Below are positions 42,400-52,599 of a stretch of 64,000 nucleotides of DNA, piece after piece (position 1 is the stretch's first letter; each line of letters opens with the position of its first letter). Origin of the DNA: Hortaea werneckii (taxonomy: Eukaryota; Ascomycota; Dothideomycetes; Mycosphaerellales; Teratosphaeriaceae). Under the pieces are notes generated by a model. That model was given only the letters and a program-made list of their open reading frames with translations. It did not search any database and was not told the origin of the DNA. The position numbers and the translations under genes were made by a program. The stretch spans positions 62,001 to 126,000 of the forward strand of contig JBAOKB010000146.1 of NCBI GenBank assembly GCA_037044905.1, read 5' to 3'.

Positions 42400-45195
42400 A
42401 TGCCCTCCTTCACCGCTCTGGAGTCGCTCCTTCTTTTCCAAGCCCTGCGCGCCGAAGGCTGCACCTCCGAGCTACCCTTCAGCTTCAATCGCATCTCCGA
42501 CCAATTGAAAAGCATCCCGCTCGTGCGCAACGATCCCGCCTACAATGAAGCCCGCCTCACCCCCGATGCGCTACAGGACTGCTATCTGCGCCTGGTCAAG
42601 GAGGAGGCCAAGAAGGATTTGCTCCGAGACCAGGACGAAGCTGCCTCCCTGACCAATGGAGAGGTCAGTCCAGGATCGAGGAAACGCAAGGCCCCGAGCC
42701 CGACCATTCCGACAGTGCAGGAAGCGGCCAAATACCCACATCTGATCCCACGCCTGGTCGAGAGACTGTACCAGAGCTATCGCGACCACACCATTTCGCA
42801 GATTCGAGAACAGGAGCGCTTGCATGAGCGCCTGTCACGCGACATCGAGGAGATTCCGGCAGGTGCATGGGACGAACGATTGCTGAAGCAACGCCCGGAT
42901 TCCGCCACCCAAAGCCCAAGGCCTTCCATCGCGGCTCATTCGCAGATCGCCATTACACAGCAAAACAATGTCCCCCCGGCGACATCAGCTTCGGCCAGTC
43001 CGGTCTCGCAAGCCAGCCAGGCCGACACGACGAAAGCACCGCCGAAGAAGTATTCCCAGGCATCGATTGATGCCGTCATGAACCATGGACCAGAGCCACA
43101 GTCCAACACGAGTGGCCATCGGAGGACGTCATCCAACACCCAGCTGCCGCCCCTGTCCGAGATGGCTCCTCATTCCCCGCGCTACGGCATCCCATCGAAG
43201 GTGCCTCCCATGGGGTCGCAAATGCCAGCACAAGCGCAACATCAGCAGCGTCCTTCGCATCCAGGCTATGCGCAATCCCCGACCCAGATGCATCACTCCC
43301 CCTACACGCAACCTGCTCATATCCATGCCGCTCAGAGCCCTCAGCTGCAGAACTCAATGTCGAGATCTTCGGCCTCACCGCGACCAATTTTACCTCCACC
43401 TCCCGGTATGCATTTGCCACCTCATAGCCCCGTACAGCACTCTGGACCGCCGCCTCCACCTCAAGGACATCACATGCCTTACCAACCCTCGCCGGCTTAT
43501 GCTCAGCCTCATCGGTCGTCGGTCGGACGTTCTGCCCAGGATCAGCGCCCACCACCGGCGTATCCACCACAGGGACCTCACACGCCAGGATATTATACTC
43601 CGATCCCTCCTCATCCGCCGTACCAGAATCCGCGAATGCCGTATCAACCACAGCCGAGCCCTCAAACGCCTGGCTATGCATCTCAGCCGCCAAATCAACC
43701 TCAACGGCCCGGTCGTGAGCTTCCACCTTTCTCGTTGGACCCTGCGCAACCAGGTAAAGCCATCAGGCAGCCCTATGCACAACAACCCCATCCAGCACAA
43801 GGTCCGCCGACACAAGCTCCAATTCCGGCGCAGCATCAACGGCCTGCTTACCCACAACCATCGTATCGTCAAGCTCCTGCTACGGCACCGAGAGCGCCTC
43901 CGCAGCAGTCCAAGCTCATCTCCAACATTCTGGCCGGCCTTGCTACGCCACCGAGATCGAAAGAGAGAAGCCAAAGACCTCTGTGGAAGAACGAAGGCAG
44001 TCCAGCACCATCACAGTTACCTCATCGACCGGAAGCTGAACCCCTGAGTCCCGTGCGAAGACGAGCGGGTCCGGTTCCGAGCGTTAACGTCCCCAACCTA
44101 CGAGATGACAGCAGTCAGGAACCAAACGAGCTCTTGACTCCAGATTTCAAGCCGAATCGACCGAAGAGGACACGCCATACTCGGGGTGGAAGTCCTGGTA
44201 GTACCGCATCCTCCAAGTCTGCCGATCTGCCCCACGGCCGGACTCGCAGTCATTCGGCTAGTACTGCCACAGGCGAGCAAAGCAATAGTCGAGCTGATGT
44301 GAAGCGGGAACCATCCACACCTGCCGAAGCACCCGAGCGCGCGGAATCAGTGCGTGAACCGTCAGTGACACCGGCGTTCGGACCCATGACGAGAAAACGT
44401 CGGGGCACGACCCAATCGCATCATCATCAGCAGCCCCCTTCCAAGCGGAAGAGGCAACAATCACCGCAACGTGGTGAACACGAGGCAGAAGATGATGGGA
44501 CAACGCCCCCTCCGCCTCCCCGCCCCAATACCATCCTCGCCACTCGCAACTTCGCCAAGGTCGCCTCGGCCATGATGAACGACATCATCAGCCACAAACA
44601 CGCCGTCTACTTCTCCCAAGGCGTCCGCGACAAGGACGCCAACGGTTACAGCGACATCATCAAGCAGCCCCAGCACCTCAAATCTATCCGTGCAGCCATC
44701 ACAGCAGGGACACGGGCGGTCAACGCCGGAGCCGCCGCCGCCGCTTCATCTGCGACCGCCACCTCCTCATCAACTACTCCCCACCAACCCCCATCTTCCG
44801 TCGACTCCCCGTCCGCCGTACCTACAACCACATCCGTCCTCTCCACCTCCAAAGCCCCCGACGGCTCCACGACTTTCGAACTCGAGCGGTCCGTCGACCT
44901 CCTGCCCCCGAAAGCCATCGTCAACGCCGCCCAGCTGGAGAAGGAGGTCTACCGCATGTTCGCCAACGCCGTCATGTTCAACCCCGGCGAGGACGGGCTC
45001 GTGGCCGATACGCGCGAGATGTTTGCGGATGTGGAGCGCGGGATGAGGGAGTGGAGGGGTGCTGAGAGTAGCAGTGGTCATAGTGGGGGAGGCGCGGATG
45101 GGATGGAGGAGGATGGGAATGGTGGAGTTGCAGCGGGAGGAGGAGGCGGGGGAGGGGAGGAGCAGCAGGGTAAGGTTAAGAGGAGGAAGCTGTGA
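42400..45195 (+). CDS. BRD8-like bromodomain protein (NuA4-type)
   Basis: This 931-aa single-exon protein has a helical N-terminal domain (TALESLLLFQALRAEGCT; RLVERLYQSYRDHTISQI, then EQERLHERLSRDIEEI), a very long Pro/Gln/His-rich disordered middle (about residues 190-560), a basic nuclear stretch (PPSKRKRQQSPQRG) and a C-terminal bromodomain from about 711. The bromodomain starts LATRNFAKVASAMMNDIISH, continues FSQGVRDKDANGYSDIIKQP and QHLKSIRAAITAGTRAV, and ends EVYRMFANAVMFNPGEDG with the acetyl-lysine-contacting Asn. A low-complexity insertion of about 60 residues separates the two halves of the fold. The N-terminal pattern with a C-terminal bromodomain matches the BRD8/Bdc1 subunit of the NuA4 histone acetyltransferase; this assignment is by architecture. 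Confidence 0.82.
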   Translation: MPSFTALESLLLFQALRAEGCTSELPFSFNRISDQLKSIPLVRNDPAYNEARLTPDALQDCYLRLVKEEAKKDLLRDQDEAASLTNGEVSPGSRKRKAPSPTIPTVQEAAKYPHLIPRLVERLYQSYRDHTISQIREQERLHERLSRDIEEIPAGAWDERLLKQRPDSATQSPRPSIAAHSQIAITQQNNVPPATSASASPVSQASQADTTKAPPKKYSQASIDAVMNHGPEPQSNTSGHRRTSSNTQLPPLSEMAPHSPRYGIPSKVPPMGSQMPAQAQHQQRPSHPGYAQSPTQMHHSPYTQPAHIHAAQSPQLQNSMSRSSASPRPILPPPPGMHLPPHSPVQHSGPPPPPQGHHMPYQPSPAYAQPHRSSVGRSAQDQRPPPAYPPQGPHTPGYYTPIPPHPPYQNPRMPYQPQPSPQTPGYASQPPNQPQRPGRELPPFSLDPAQPGKAIRQPYAQQPHPAQGPPTQAPIPAQHQRPAYPQPSYRQAPATAPRAPPQQSKLISNILAGLATPPRSKERSQRPLWKNEGSPAPSQLPHRPEAEPLSPVRRRAGPVPSVNVPNLRDDSSQEPNELLTPDFKPNRPKRTRHTRGGSPGSTASSKSADLPHGRTRSHSASTATGEQSNSRADVKREPSTPAEAPERAESVREPSVTPAFGPMTRKRRGTTQSHHHQQPPSKRKRQQSPQRGEHEAEDDGTTPPPPPRPNTILATRNFAKVASAMMNDIISHKHAVYFSQGVRDKDANGYSDIIKQPQHLKSIRAAITAGTRAVNAGAAAAASSATATSSSTTPHQPPSSVDSPSAVPTTTSVLSTSKAPDGSTTFELERSVDLLPPKAIVNAAQLEKEVYRMFANAVMFNPGEDGLVADTREMFADVERGMREWRGAESSSGHSGGGADGMEEDGNGGVAAGGGGGGGEEQQGKVKRRKL

Positions 45196-45268
45196 TTGAG
45201 CTTGGGTTTGGGTTTGGGTGGATGGGATGGAAGGGAGCAAGGAAGAAACAGGGGATAGTTTATGTGTC

Positions 45269-45312
45269 ATGGATGGATGGATGGATGGATGGATGGATGG
45301 ATCGATCGATCC
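45269..45312. repeat. Tetranucleotide microsatellite (ATGG)n then (ATCG)n
   Basis: Eight copies of ATGG are followed by three of ATCG. It lies just past the stop of the bromodomain gene, in its 3' flank. Confidence 0.9.
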
Positions 45313-45462
45313 TCCTAGTTTTGTACATTATTCGGGAGTCTTTTTCGAAGATCCACTACGCCCTTTTCTAAACACGTCATGGATTTTATTCCCATATGAG
45401 ATTCCAGTAACAATTTCGAATCAATTGATTTCTCAACTCCCAATCTTGCTCTTCTTCTCTTC

Positions 45463-46233
45463 TCATCCCATCATCCCCTCTCCCTCCTCCTCCCCTCTCT
45501 GACTCTCGCCCGACCCAAACCGCAACATACACAACTCCACAAACTCCTTCAGTCCTTCCGCCTTATCCCCACCACCACCACCACCACTACCGCTATTCGC
45601 CCCCCGATTCCCCATCCTCATCCTCCTCATCGTCCCCAACGCCTCCTTCTCCCCCTTCTCCACCGTCCACACCCCATGCTGTCTCCCCTCCGAAGGCGGT
45701 TCGCGGAAAGACCTCCCCCCTCTCCCCCTCCCCCTCCCACCTTGTCTACTTCCTCCTCTCCCTCCTCCCCTCCCTCTCGAATGCAACCCCTGACCGGCGG
45801 AGGGTATAGCATCGCCCGGTAACGGCTCCCGCGCCCAGGTCCGCGCCTCTTCGGGCCCGGGCTCCAGTGTTAGGGCGTACAGGGCTTGGAGCTGGATTTT
45901 TAACCGGGGATACCGGTGTAAGAGGGAAGTGAAATCGGGATCGGAGGCGAAGTGAGTGAAGTCGGTTTTCTTTGGGGGGATGCGGCGACGGTGGTTGGTC
46001 CCCGGTCGTGGACGGTCTTGCTGCTGTTGGGAGGGAGGATGGGTCGGGGATTGTTGTCGTGGCTGCTGGGTGGTGGTTGGGGTTGGGTCCTCGAAGGAGG
46101 AGGTTGCCGTGGTGTGATGGGGTTGGTGTTGCTTGTAGCACGCTAGCGAGCAGGACCGGAGCCCGCAGACGGGACATTTGTATTTGGATTCGTGGGCGGT
46201 GCAGATGGCGCAGAGGGGGGTGGAGGTGGACAT
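45463..46233 (-). CDS. HIT-type zinc finger protein (Hit1/ZNHIT3-like)
   Basis: The N-terminus MSTSTPLCAICTAHESKYKC continues PVCGLRSCSLACYKQHQPHH, the Cys/His spacing of the zf-HIT finger (Cys 8, 11, 20, 23, 28, 32 and His pair). Hit1/ZNHIT3 proteins help assemble box C/D snoRNPs with Rsa1. The finger is followed by a disordered Gln/Pro stretch, a conserved-looking helix (DPDFTSLLHRYPRLKIQLQA), a Gly/Arg-rich region (SRGRGGGRGGSRQGGRGRGR) and an end helix, EGLKEFVELCMLRFGSG, typical of the family. The length is 256 aa in one exon. The Gly/Arg box is larger than in yeast Hit1. It is divergent from COX11. Confidence 0.85.
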   Translation of the reverse strand: MSTSTPLCAICTAHESKYKCPVCGLRSCSLACYKQHQPHHTTATSSFEDPTPTTTQQPRQQSPTHPPSQQQQDRPRPGTNHRRRIPPKKTDFTHFASDPDFTSLLHRYPRLKIQLQALYALTLEPGPEEARTWAREPLPGDAIPSAGQGLHSRGRGGGRGGSRQGGRGRGRGGRSFREPPSEGRQHGVWTVEKGEKEALGTMRRMRMGNRGANSGSGGGGGGDKAEGLKEFVELCMLRFGSGESQRGEEEGEGMMG

Positions 46234-46559
46234 TTTTTCTTTTTCTTCTTTTAATTATTTTCTTTTCTTTTCTTTTCGCACGAAAAGAATGTGTACACTG
46301 TAATAAGGTAATGTTGCTCTGGCCGATTGGGCCTGAGGCAGTTCGGAGGACGATCACATCATGTTCGTGTGAGTGATTGGGAAGGAAGCACAGGATTTGG
46401 AAGAAAGAGGAAGTTGCGATGACGCTCAGTCGCGGAACCCACGCGCGCGCGCGCGCCTTCCTCCGAATCATAGATGCATGACATTAGCGAAGACCAGGAA
46501 AGCACCACCACCAGTGTAACTCCTCTCCAGTCACACCTTCCTTTTCTAAAACGAATATC
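46234..46559. promoter_or_regulatory. Divergent promoter of the HIT-finger and COX11 genes
   Basis: This 326-base shared region has T-rich and C/T-rich tracts at 46236-46276 and a (CG)n run at 46442-46456. No TATA box is evident. Confidence 0.45.
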
Positions 46560-47457
46560 ATGTCTCCGCCGCGCTATCGCTCCCTCCTCGATCTGGCCAC
46601 CCGGTGGAAATGTCCGTCCCGCCACCTTCACCTCCGCCTCTCGCATCCTCTCACTGCTCTCCGCCAGGCACCGCATACGAATGCCTATCCCCGCCGTCTC
46701 CTCCAAACCACCTCTAAACCCCGCCAGCATGCAAACTCCACCACCCAGGCTCTCCATGAGGAGATGCGCCGTCCCTCCGCCCAGAAGAATGCCAACGTCC
46801 TCTACTACACCCTCTCCGTAATCCTCGGCACTGTCGCCCTATCCTACGGCAGTGTACCCCTCTACAAAACCATCTGCCAGCAGACCGGCTGGGGCGGCAC
46901 ACCCATCAAGGACACCGACCTGGACGACGAGGAAACCATCGCCCAGAAGCTGACCCCGGTCACTTCCTCCCGCCGTCTCCGCATCACCTTCGCCGGCAGC
47001 ACGAGCGACATCCTGCCCTGGAAATTCACCCCGCAGCAGCGCGAAGTCCGTGTGCTCCCCGGCGAGACTGCCCTGGCCTTCTACACGGCCACGAACCAGA
47101 GCGACGAAGATGTCATTGGCGTGGCCACCTACAGCGTGACGCCGGGCCAGGTCGCGCCCTATTTCAGCAAGATCCAATGTTTCTGCTTCGAAGAGCAGCG
47201 GCTTAATAAGGGCGAGACGGTCGATATGCCGGTTTTCTTCTACATTGACCCGGAGTTCCTCAAGGATCCCGCCATGCAGAAGATTGATACGATTACTTTG
47301 AACTATACCTTTTTCAGTATGTCTATCTAGCGATATGAAGTGGCATCTACGAATGCTGCCTTTCGATGGTTCACCGATCAGCTGACCAGATTTCCTCTTT
47401 GCAGAAGCCAAATACGACAAAGACGGCCATCTAGCACCCGTACCGATGCCTTACTAA
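46560..47457 (+). CDS. cox11: Cytochrome c oxidase assembly protein COX11
   Basis: Cox11 is an inner-mitochondrial-membrane protein that delivers copper to the CuB site of Cox1. Two exons (46560-47316 and 47405-47457; intron GTATGT..GCAG) give 269 aa. The N-terminal 75 residues are basic and lack acidic residues, as expected of a mitochondrial presequence. One membrane segment follows, YYTLSVILGTVALSYGSVPL. The intermembrane-space domain includes LYKTICQQTGWGGTP, ITFAGSTSDILPWKFTPQQ and the copper-binding KIQCFCFEEQRL (CFCF at about 207-210), then DMPVFFYIDPEFLKD. The short last exon ends HLAPVPMPY. All hallmark residues are present. Confidence 0.97.
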
Positions 47458-47517
47458 ACGTCCACTTGAAATAAACCAACTTCATCCCACCTCATCTCCG
47501 CCTCTCTCACCTCCCAC

Positions 47518-48621
47518 CTAATCATTCCCACTAGCGGGAACCCCCTCGGTCCCGCGTCCCAAGTCCTCCCCAAACCGCTGTCCCCCGACATACACAGGCT
47601 TACAATCCTGCAAACAAAAAATCATCCGCGCCCATTCCGTCGGGGAGGGGTTTTTCCACGCGTGCATCGTCGCCCGCTGCACCATCACATCCCCCCGCTT
47701 CATCTCCTGCTCTTCCCCGGAGTCGAGCACGGAGACGATCGTGCCTTCTAATACGATGCCGTAGTCCACGCTTTGCGTGCGGTGCATCATGCATTCGTAC
47801 CCCGGTGCGAAGTCCACGTATCGGAGTACCGTGCCCCCGCCGGAGACGAGGCCGAGTTTCCCTCCTGCGGCGGCCATTTTGGCGTCGTGGGATTGGATGT
47901 CCGCGTTCGAGTTGAGGTCCGCGGGGAATTGGGTCGTGAAGCTGTTTTGAAGTCGGAGGTTAGTTTTGGAGGTGTGGATGGGAGGGCATGTGGAGCTGGG
48001 GGTGTGGAAATGTGCAGTAGGGAGCCCAATTGGAGAGTGGATGGTGGGGGGATCGGAGAGAGGGGAGAAGGTGTCAGGGTAGAGTAGGGTAAAGCAGTGC
48101 GAACGCAAGGCGAGGCGGGACAGGTTCCCTTGTCCCTTCTTCGCATGGTGTGTACGAAGTCTTGGACCTCATTATTGCCTTCCTCTCCTCTGCCCTCCTC
48201 CCCTCCATTTTGGCTGTGTGCCTGCGTCTGTTCATCCACATCCGGCCTTCGCACCATCCCGCCTTTATCTCATCCCTTCCCTCTCCCTCTCCCCCTCCCT
48301 CCCTCCCTCCTCTTCCCACGTATCCCTCCACCCCGACCCAATCCCTCCCTCCCACCGCCCTCCTCCTTGTCCTCTCTACTCCGAAAAATACAAATCCGGG
48401 GCACAAAGCCGCCAAAGTTGAAAAAGAAAGGGAACTTACGCAACACTCATCCCCAATTTCCCCTCATCGTACTGCTGCCATTCCACCGGCCGGCGGGAGT
48501 GCAGGATCGCTTTCCCGGAGTCCTCGTTGTGCCCTGTGAGGTAGGCGGTGGGGCCTGGCAGGGATTGGGAGAGTTGGTTGGGGGTTGGGGCCCGGGTGTC
48601 TTTGGTGGATGGCGAGGCCAT
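47518..48621 (-). CDS. Cupin-fold protein
   Basis: Two exons (48621-48440 and 47941-47518) join across a 498-nt intron, longer than usual here, with GTAAGT donor and ACAG acceptor; 201 aa. Exon 1 reads MASPSTKDTRAPTPNQLSQS and HNEDSGKAILHSRRPVEWQQ. Exon 2 carries the cupin core: GGGTVLRYVDFAPGYECMMH, RTQSVDYGIVLEGTIVSVLD, SGEEQEMKRGDVMVQRATMH and AWKNPSPTEWARMIFCL. In the metal motif the pattern H..(x)D..G and G(D)xxxxR..H is partly retained. The group includes small cupins near polyketide or hydrolase genes in fungi, but function is not known. The coding join and start are inferred from splice signals. No frame break. Confidence 0.78.
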
Positions 48622-49870
48622 GATAGGTGCGTGGGTGTGTGTGAGCGGACTTGGGTTCGGTGCGTGGGTTCGCGGTGGTCGGGAGTAGTGGTTGGGGATT
48701 GTTCGCGGTGGTCGGGAGTAGTGGTTGGGGATTTGCACAGAGGGAGAGAGGGTAGAGGTTCAGAGGAAGGAAGGGTAAGGACAGAGAAGGTCGGGATTGT
48801 TGAGTGATGTGTTGATTGAGTTTTTGTAACCTTGTTGTTTTGCAATGCGTTTTTCGGGGTTTTCTACCGTTGCCCTTTTTGCTAATGGTAATGGACAAAA
48901 ACATGCAGATGGGGGTTTCGGACATCGGATGAGGGGGGAGCTTTGCTAGTAGTTCCAACCTGGCTGCTGAAGGTGGGGTGGTGGGGTAGATAGAGGCGGT
49001 TGGAGGAGCGGTCCATTGCCGACCACCAGCAGCGAGACGGGGTCTTTGCTGTGTCTGTACTCGGAACATGCATAGAGAGTCCGGATTGGAGCCGTGAGCA
49101 GGAGTACAAAACGATGGTTGTAATGATCATTGGAAGAAAATAAAGTAAGAGTGAAATCGACGGAGTGAGACAACAGCAAAGAAGAGATCAAATCAGTCCC
49201 AGGTGGAGAGTCGAGATTGATTCGATAGTGACTTTACCACACAATAGTTGCCCGGTTTGCAGCTCCAGCAAGAAAAATACGGATCAGAGAGAGGCGTTAA
49301 ATTTGTGTCCTGTTGACTGCTAACTTGAGGTTGAACGTGAAATTGTGTAACTATGACATGATGAGTTGAGTAGTTTTCTCGTTCCTATCCTTTTCTCTCG
49401 TTGCTATTCTCCACCACGATGCTCAGATGAAGATTAGCAGACTTGACTGGCACAAGACGTCTTTGGACTTTGATGCCGTATACCATATTGGCGCTGTGTA
49501 CGAAAGACAGAACCCCAATCGAGTTGCACAGGTTATCAAAATTGCTTTGCTATTGTAGTCTTGTGTGTCTCCCTTGGACCTCCGCTCTGTTCACACGGAC
49601 AGGTCACAGGCTATAGAAGAGGCTACTGCAGGTACATAGGACTGACACGTCAGAGCTAAGGTATTTAGCTGTCAACACATAGTTCGTTCCGAGCGCCCAT
49701 CACTTAAGTCCAAGTCTCACCAGACAAGTTGCAAGACAACCTGCTACTGGATCCCACTTCCGCATGCATACATCGCCATAAATTTTAATTTGAAAGGCCG
49801 GAATCCACTCGCAGAAGAAGGAGACAAAAAAGGAAGGGAAAGAGAAAACAGAATCCGCCTCCTCAAAACC
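48622..49870. other. Divergent intergenic region, 1.2 kb
   Basis: This lies between the cupin and BLOC-1 subunit genes. It includes the 33-base tandem repeat described separately. No gene is supported. Confidence 0.45.
48669..48734. repeat. 33-base tandem duplication
   Basis: A 33-base unit beginning TTCGCGGTGGTCGGG is repeated immediately with a single difference at the last base. It lies 48-113 bases before the cupin start codon, so it doubles part of the promoter or leader. Confidence 0.85.
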
Positions 49871-50326
49871 ATGTCCCCATCCAGCCAATCCTCCACCGCC
49901 GTCCCCTCCCCCGCCACCTCCGAACAATCAGAACAAGGACAATCCAACCCCCCGAACCAAACAGCCCAAACCGAAGCCCGCGCCGCCATCCTCGCCACCC
50001 TCTCCGCAGCCGGATCCCACTACTCCACTTTCACCCAACACAAAGCCCAAGACCTCCACGCCAACAGCCACGCCATCGCTAACCAGGAAGCTGCCCTCGC
50101 GAAATCGACACGGGATTTGGAGAAGGAAGGGAAGAAGTGGGCGCGGGAGGCGGAGAAGGCGACCAAGGGGCTTAATCGGTTTGGCGATCTGCAGAATTGG
50201 GCGGAGATTTTGGAGAGGGATTTTGTGGTTTTGGAGGAGACTTTGAGGTTGGTGGAGGGTGGGGAGGGATTGGGGGAGGCAGAGGAGGAAGAAAGTGCGA
50301 GTGGGGGGAGTCGGTGGAGGGGATGA
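49871..50326 (+). CDS. BLOC-1 subunit 1 (BLOS1/GCN5L1-like)
   Basis: The 151-aa protein starts MSPSSQSSTAVPSPATSEQS, a disordered head. A helical coiled-coil core follows, with DLHANSHAIANQEAALAKST, RDLEKEGKKWAREAEKATKG and LNRFGDLQNWAEILERDFVV, then LEETLRLVEGG. The QNWAEILERDF block and preceding Asn/helix pattern match the GCN5L1 domain (FNxxLKEIGDVENWAxxIE), the BLOC-1 subunit acting in endosome-to-lysosome/vacuole traffic. The length is near the family's. An upstream in-frame ATG at 49790 would add 27 basic residues; 49871 is preferred because the leader there is A-rich and codon-poor. Confidence 0.75.
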   Translation: MSPSSQSSTAVPSPATSEQSEQGQSNPPNQTAQTEARAAILATLSAAGSHYSTFTQHKAQDLHANSHAIANQEAALAKSTRDLEKEGKKWAREAEKATKGLNRFGDLQNWAEILERDFVVLEETLRLVEGGEGLGEAEEEESASGGSRWRG

Positions 50327-50927
50327 TGAGTTTCATTTTTTTTTTTTTTTCTCTTTTCTTCTTCGTCGTCGGCGTTGAGATTGTTGGGCGTTTGTTTCTC
50401 GTGGTCACTACAGCTATGCTAGGATGAGGTTGATTGCAGAGAAATAGTGTGACCTCTATCATTGCCTCGCCCCTCCATTTATACCTGTTTTGGTGGGAGG
50501 AGCATTGGAAACTTCCTATTTCCATCTGTCATCTTTGCTTATCAGTGTACACGCACGAGGTACCTCTGTTAGTAGGAAAATAACATGTTGAACAAAAGCT
50601 AGATCCATCCGCAATTCTGGTGAAGCCGATTTCGAATGTAGACTATTGATCGAATTTCCCAAGGTTGACTCCTCATCTACTTGAAATTTTCATTCCTTCC
50701 TGATCCGAAACAAGTTCTCATCCGCGGCGGGGACTTTCATGAGAGAAACAAATACATACCAATCGTCGATTGAAAGAAGAGTCCCGAATCGTAGACCCCG
50801 ACTTTTCAAAGCCCGACGTATACCACTTCTAGCTTCTCCCAGCTACGCCTCCTCACCTATCCGATCTGAACAATTTAGCGATTGACACCATCTCCCTTCC
50901 CGCAACAGACGGAGAGAAATAGACATC
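50327..50927. other. Intergenic
   Basis: This lies between the BLOC-1 gene and the SDR gene, both on the plus strand. T-rich run at 50335-50351, just past the stop. No gene supported. Confidence 0.45.
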
Positions 50928-52066
50928 ATGCCCGGCCGTCTCCAAAATCGCACCGCCATAGTAACCGGCGCCTCCTCCGGCCTCGGCCGCGCCATCTCCC
51001 TCGCCTTCGCAGCCGAAGGCGCCCAACTCTGCCTCGTCGACCTCTTCTCCCACCCGCGCAACAAAACGAATCCGGAAACGGGGAAAGCGGATGATTTCTC
51101 CCATCGCATCGAGAGCGGTGAGGGGGTTGAGACGACGACGCAGGAGATCCAGCGGATGTATGGGGCGGAGAGGGCGGTCTTTGTCCAGGCTGATATGACG
51201 GTTGCCGAGCAGGTCGAGGCGGTCGTGGCGAAGTGTGTGGAGGTTTTTGGGAGGGTGGATGTCATGGCTAGTAGGTCTCTAGTCTTCTCCTTCTTCGAAT
51301 CTACAAAGCGGATTAAGAGGACAGATTGTGGTTTTATTTCCCCTTTTCTTTGCTTTCTTCTATTCTAGGTCTTTCCTCTCTCTTTGGATTTTTTCACCCT
51401 CGCCTTCTTTTCAAAAAGGGGAGCGATATAGAGATATCGGAAATCGTTATCGTCCCATCGATTCGCACCTCCTCTTCTTCCCTTCCCATCCCACTCACCT
51501 TCCCCTCCTCATCTCCCTCACTAACTCCCTCCCCTGCAGACAACGCCGGCATCTCCGTCGGAGCAACCCACACCCGCCCGCACGGCATCCACGAGCTCAG
51601 CGAAGCCGACTGGGACAAAACCATCGCCATCAACATCAAATCCGTCTTCCTGGGCTGCAAATACGCCCTCGTCCAAATGCTCAACCAACCCCCTCTTCCG
51701 GGCCTCAAAGACAAAGGCTGGATCGTCAATACCTCCTCCGTCCAGGGGCTCGTCGCTTACCATAACACGCCCGCGTACACGGCAGCGAAAGGCGCTGTCT
51801 CCCAGTTGACTAAGCAGGTCGCGCTCGATTATGCCGAGCAGAGGATCCATTGTAATGCCCTCTGTCCCGGGTTCCTCAAGACGGCTATGACGCAGAATCT
51901 GCAGAACGATGGAAGGATGTTGGCGGAGATCACCAAGGCGCATCCGTTTGGCGGGATGGGCGATCCGGACGATGTCGCGAGGGCGGCGGTCTTTCTGGCG
52001 AGTGAGGATGCCGCGTGGGTTACGGGGGTCAATTTGCCGGTTGATGGGGGGTATATGATCATGTAG
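50928..52066 (+). CDS. Short-chain dehydrogenase/reductase
   Basis: This is an NAD(P)-dependent oxidoreductase of the SDR superfamily, 289 aa. Exon 1 (50928-51270) encodes the cofactor motif AIVTGASSGLGRAISLAF (TGxxxGxG, residues 13-20). A long pyrimidine-rich intron (51271-51539, 269 nt, GTAGGT..GCAG) interrupts the conserved NNAG, which is rebuilt at residues 115-118. The catalytic Ser (IVNTSSVQG) and YTAAK (Tyr about 194, Lys about 198) are present. The C-terminus ends WVTGVNLPVDGGYMIM, a classical-SDR ending. The substrate cannot be told. Genes of this shape in ascomycetes include mannitol- and 3-oxoacyl-reductase-like enzymes. No frame break. Confidence 0.88.
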
Positions 52067-52599
52067 AAGAAGGCAGATTCTTCCCCTTCCTCTGCATCGG
52101 GGCCTTTCTTCTCTTCTTCCCTTGTCCTTTTTCTCCCTCCCTTTAGTATCTCTTGCCTTCCCTCGGTGGGAGAAAAAGGCGTCAGATATCTTTAAAATTC
52201 CTCACGTGAAACATTCATACGTGTGAGCTGTCATCCTCCTTGTTTCCCCTGCCTATCCTTTTCACCACAAAATGCAATCAAAAAATCGAGAGACGAGAAC
52301 ACAGAAGTTTCATAATCGCTTTTTTGAATATTTACAATGCTCCTCTGCCTCCAAAGTCCGCACTTTTTCTCCTTTTGGTTCCTTCCTTCCTTCCTTCCCC
52401 CCTTTCCCCCTTCCTTTCTCCAGACCCCTTTTTGAGCGCCCTTTCATTTCCCCGTCAACACCAGTAACAAGTCTTGAGAAAAATTTTGTGGGAATTCATC
52501 ATCGTTTGTCCAATAATCTTCGTTCATACATCGTTCATCAAGTAACCGGTTTCTTTTTCATCATGTCGGGCCCCCCACTCTCAGCTTATCTTGTTCCTC
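52067..52599. other. Convergent 3' region
   Basis: This lies between the SDR and RasGEF 3' ends. It is strongly C/T-rich on the plus strand (52080-52165 and 52370-52450). No gene is supported. Confidence 0.45.

Noticed and set aside
43085..44047. 320-codon frame within the bromodomain gene
   Set aside because: It is a shadow of the Pro/Gln-rich middle region in another register, full of Arg and His.
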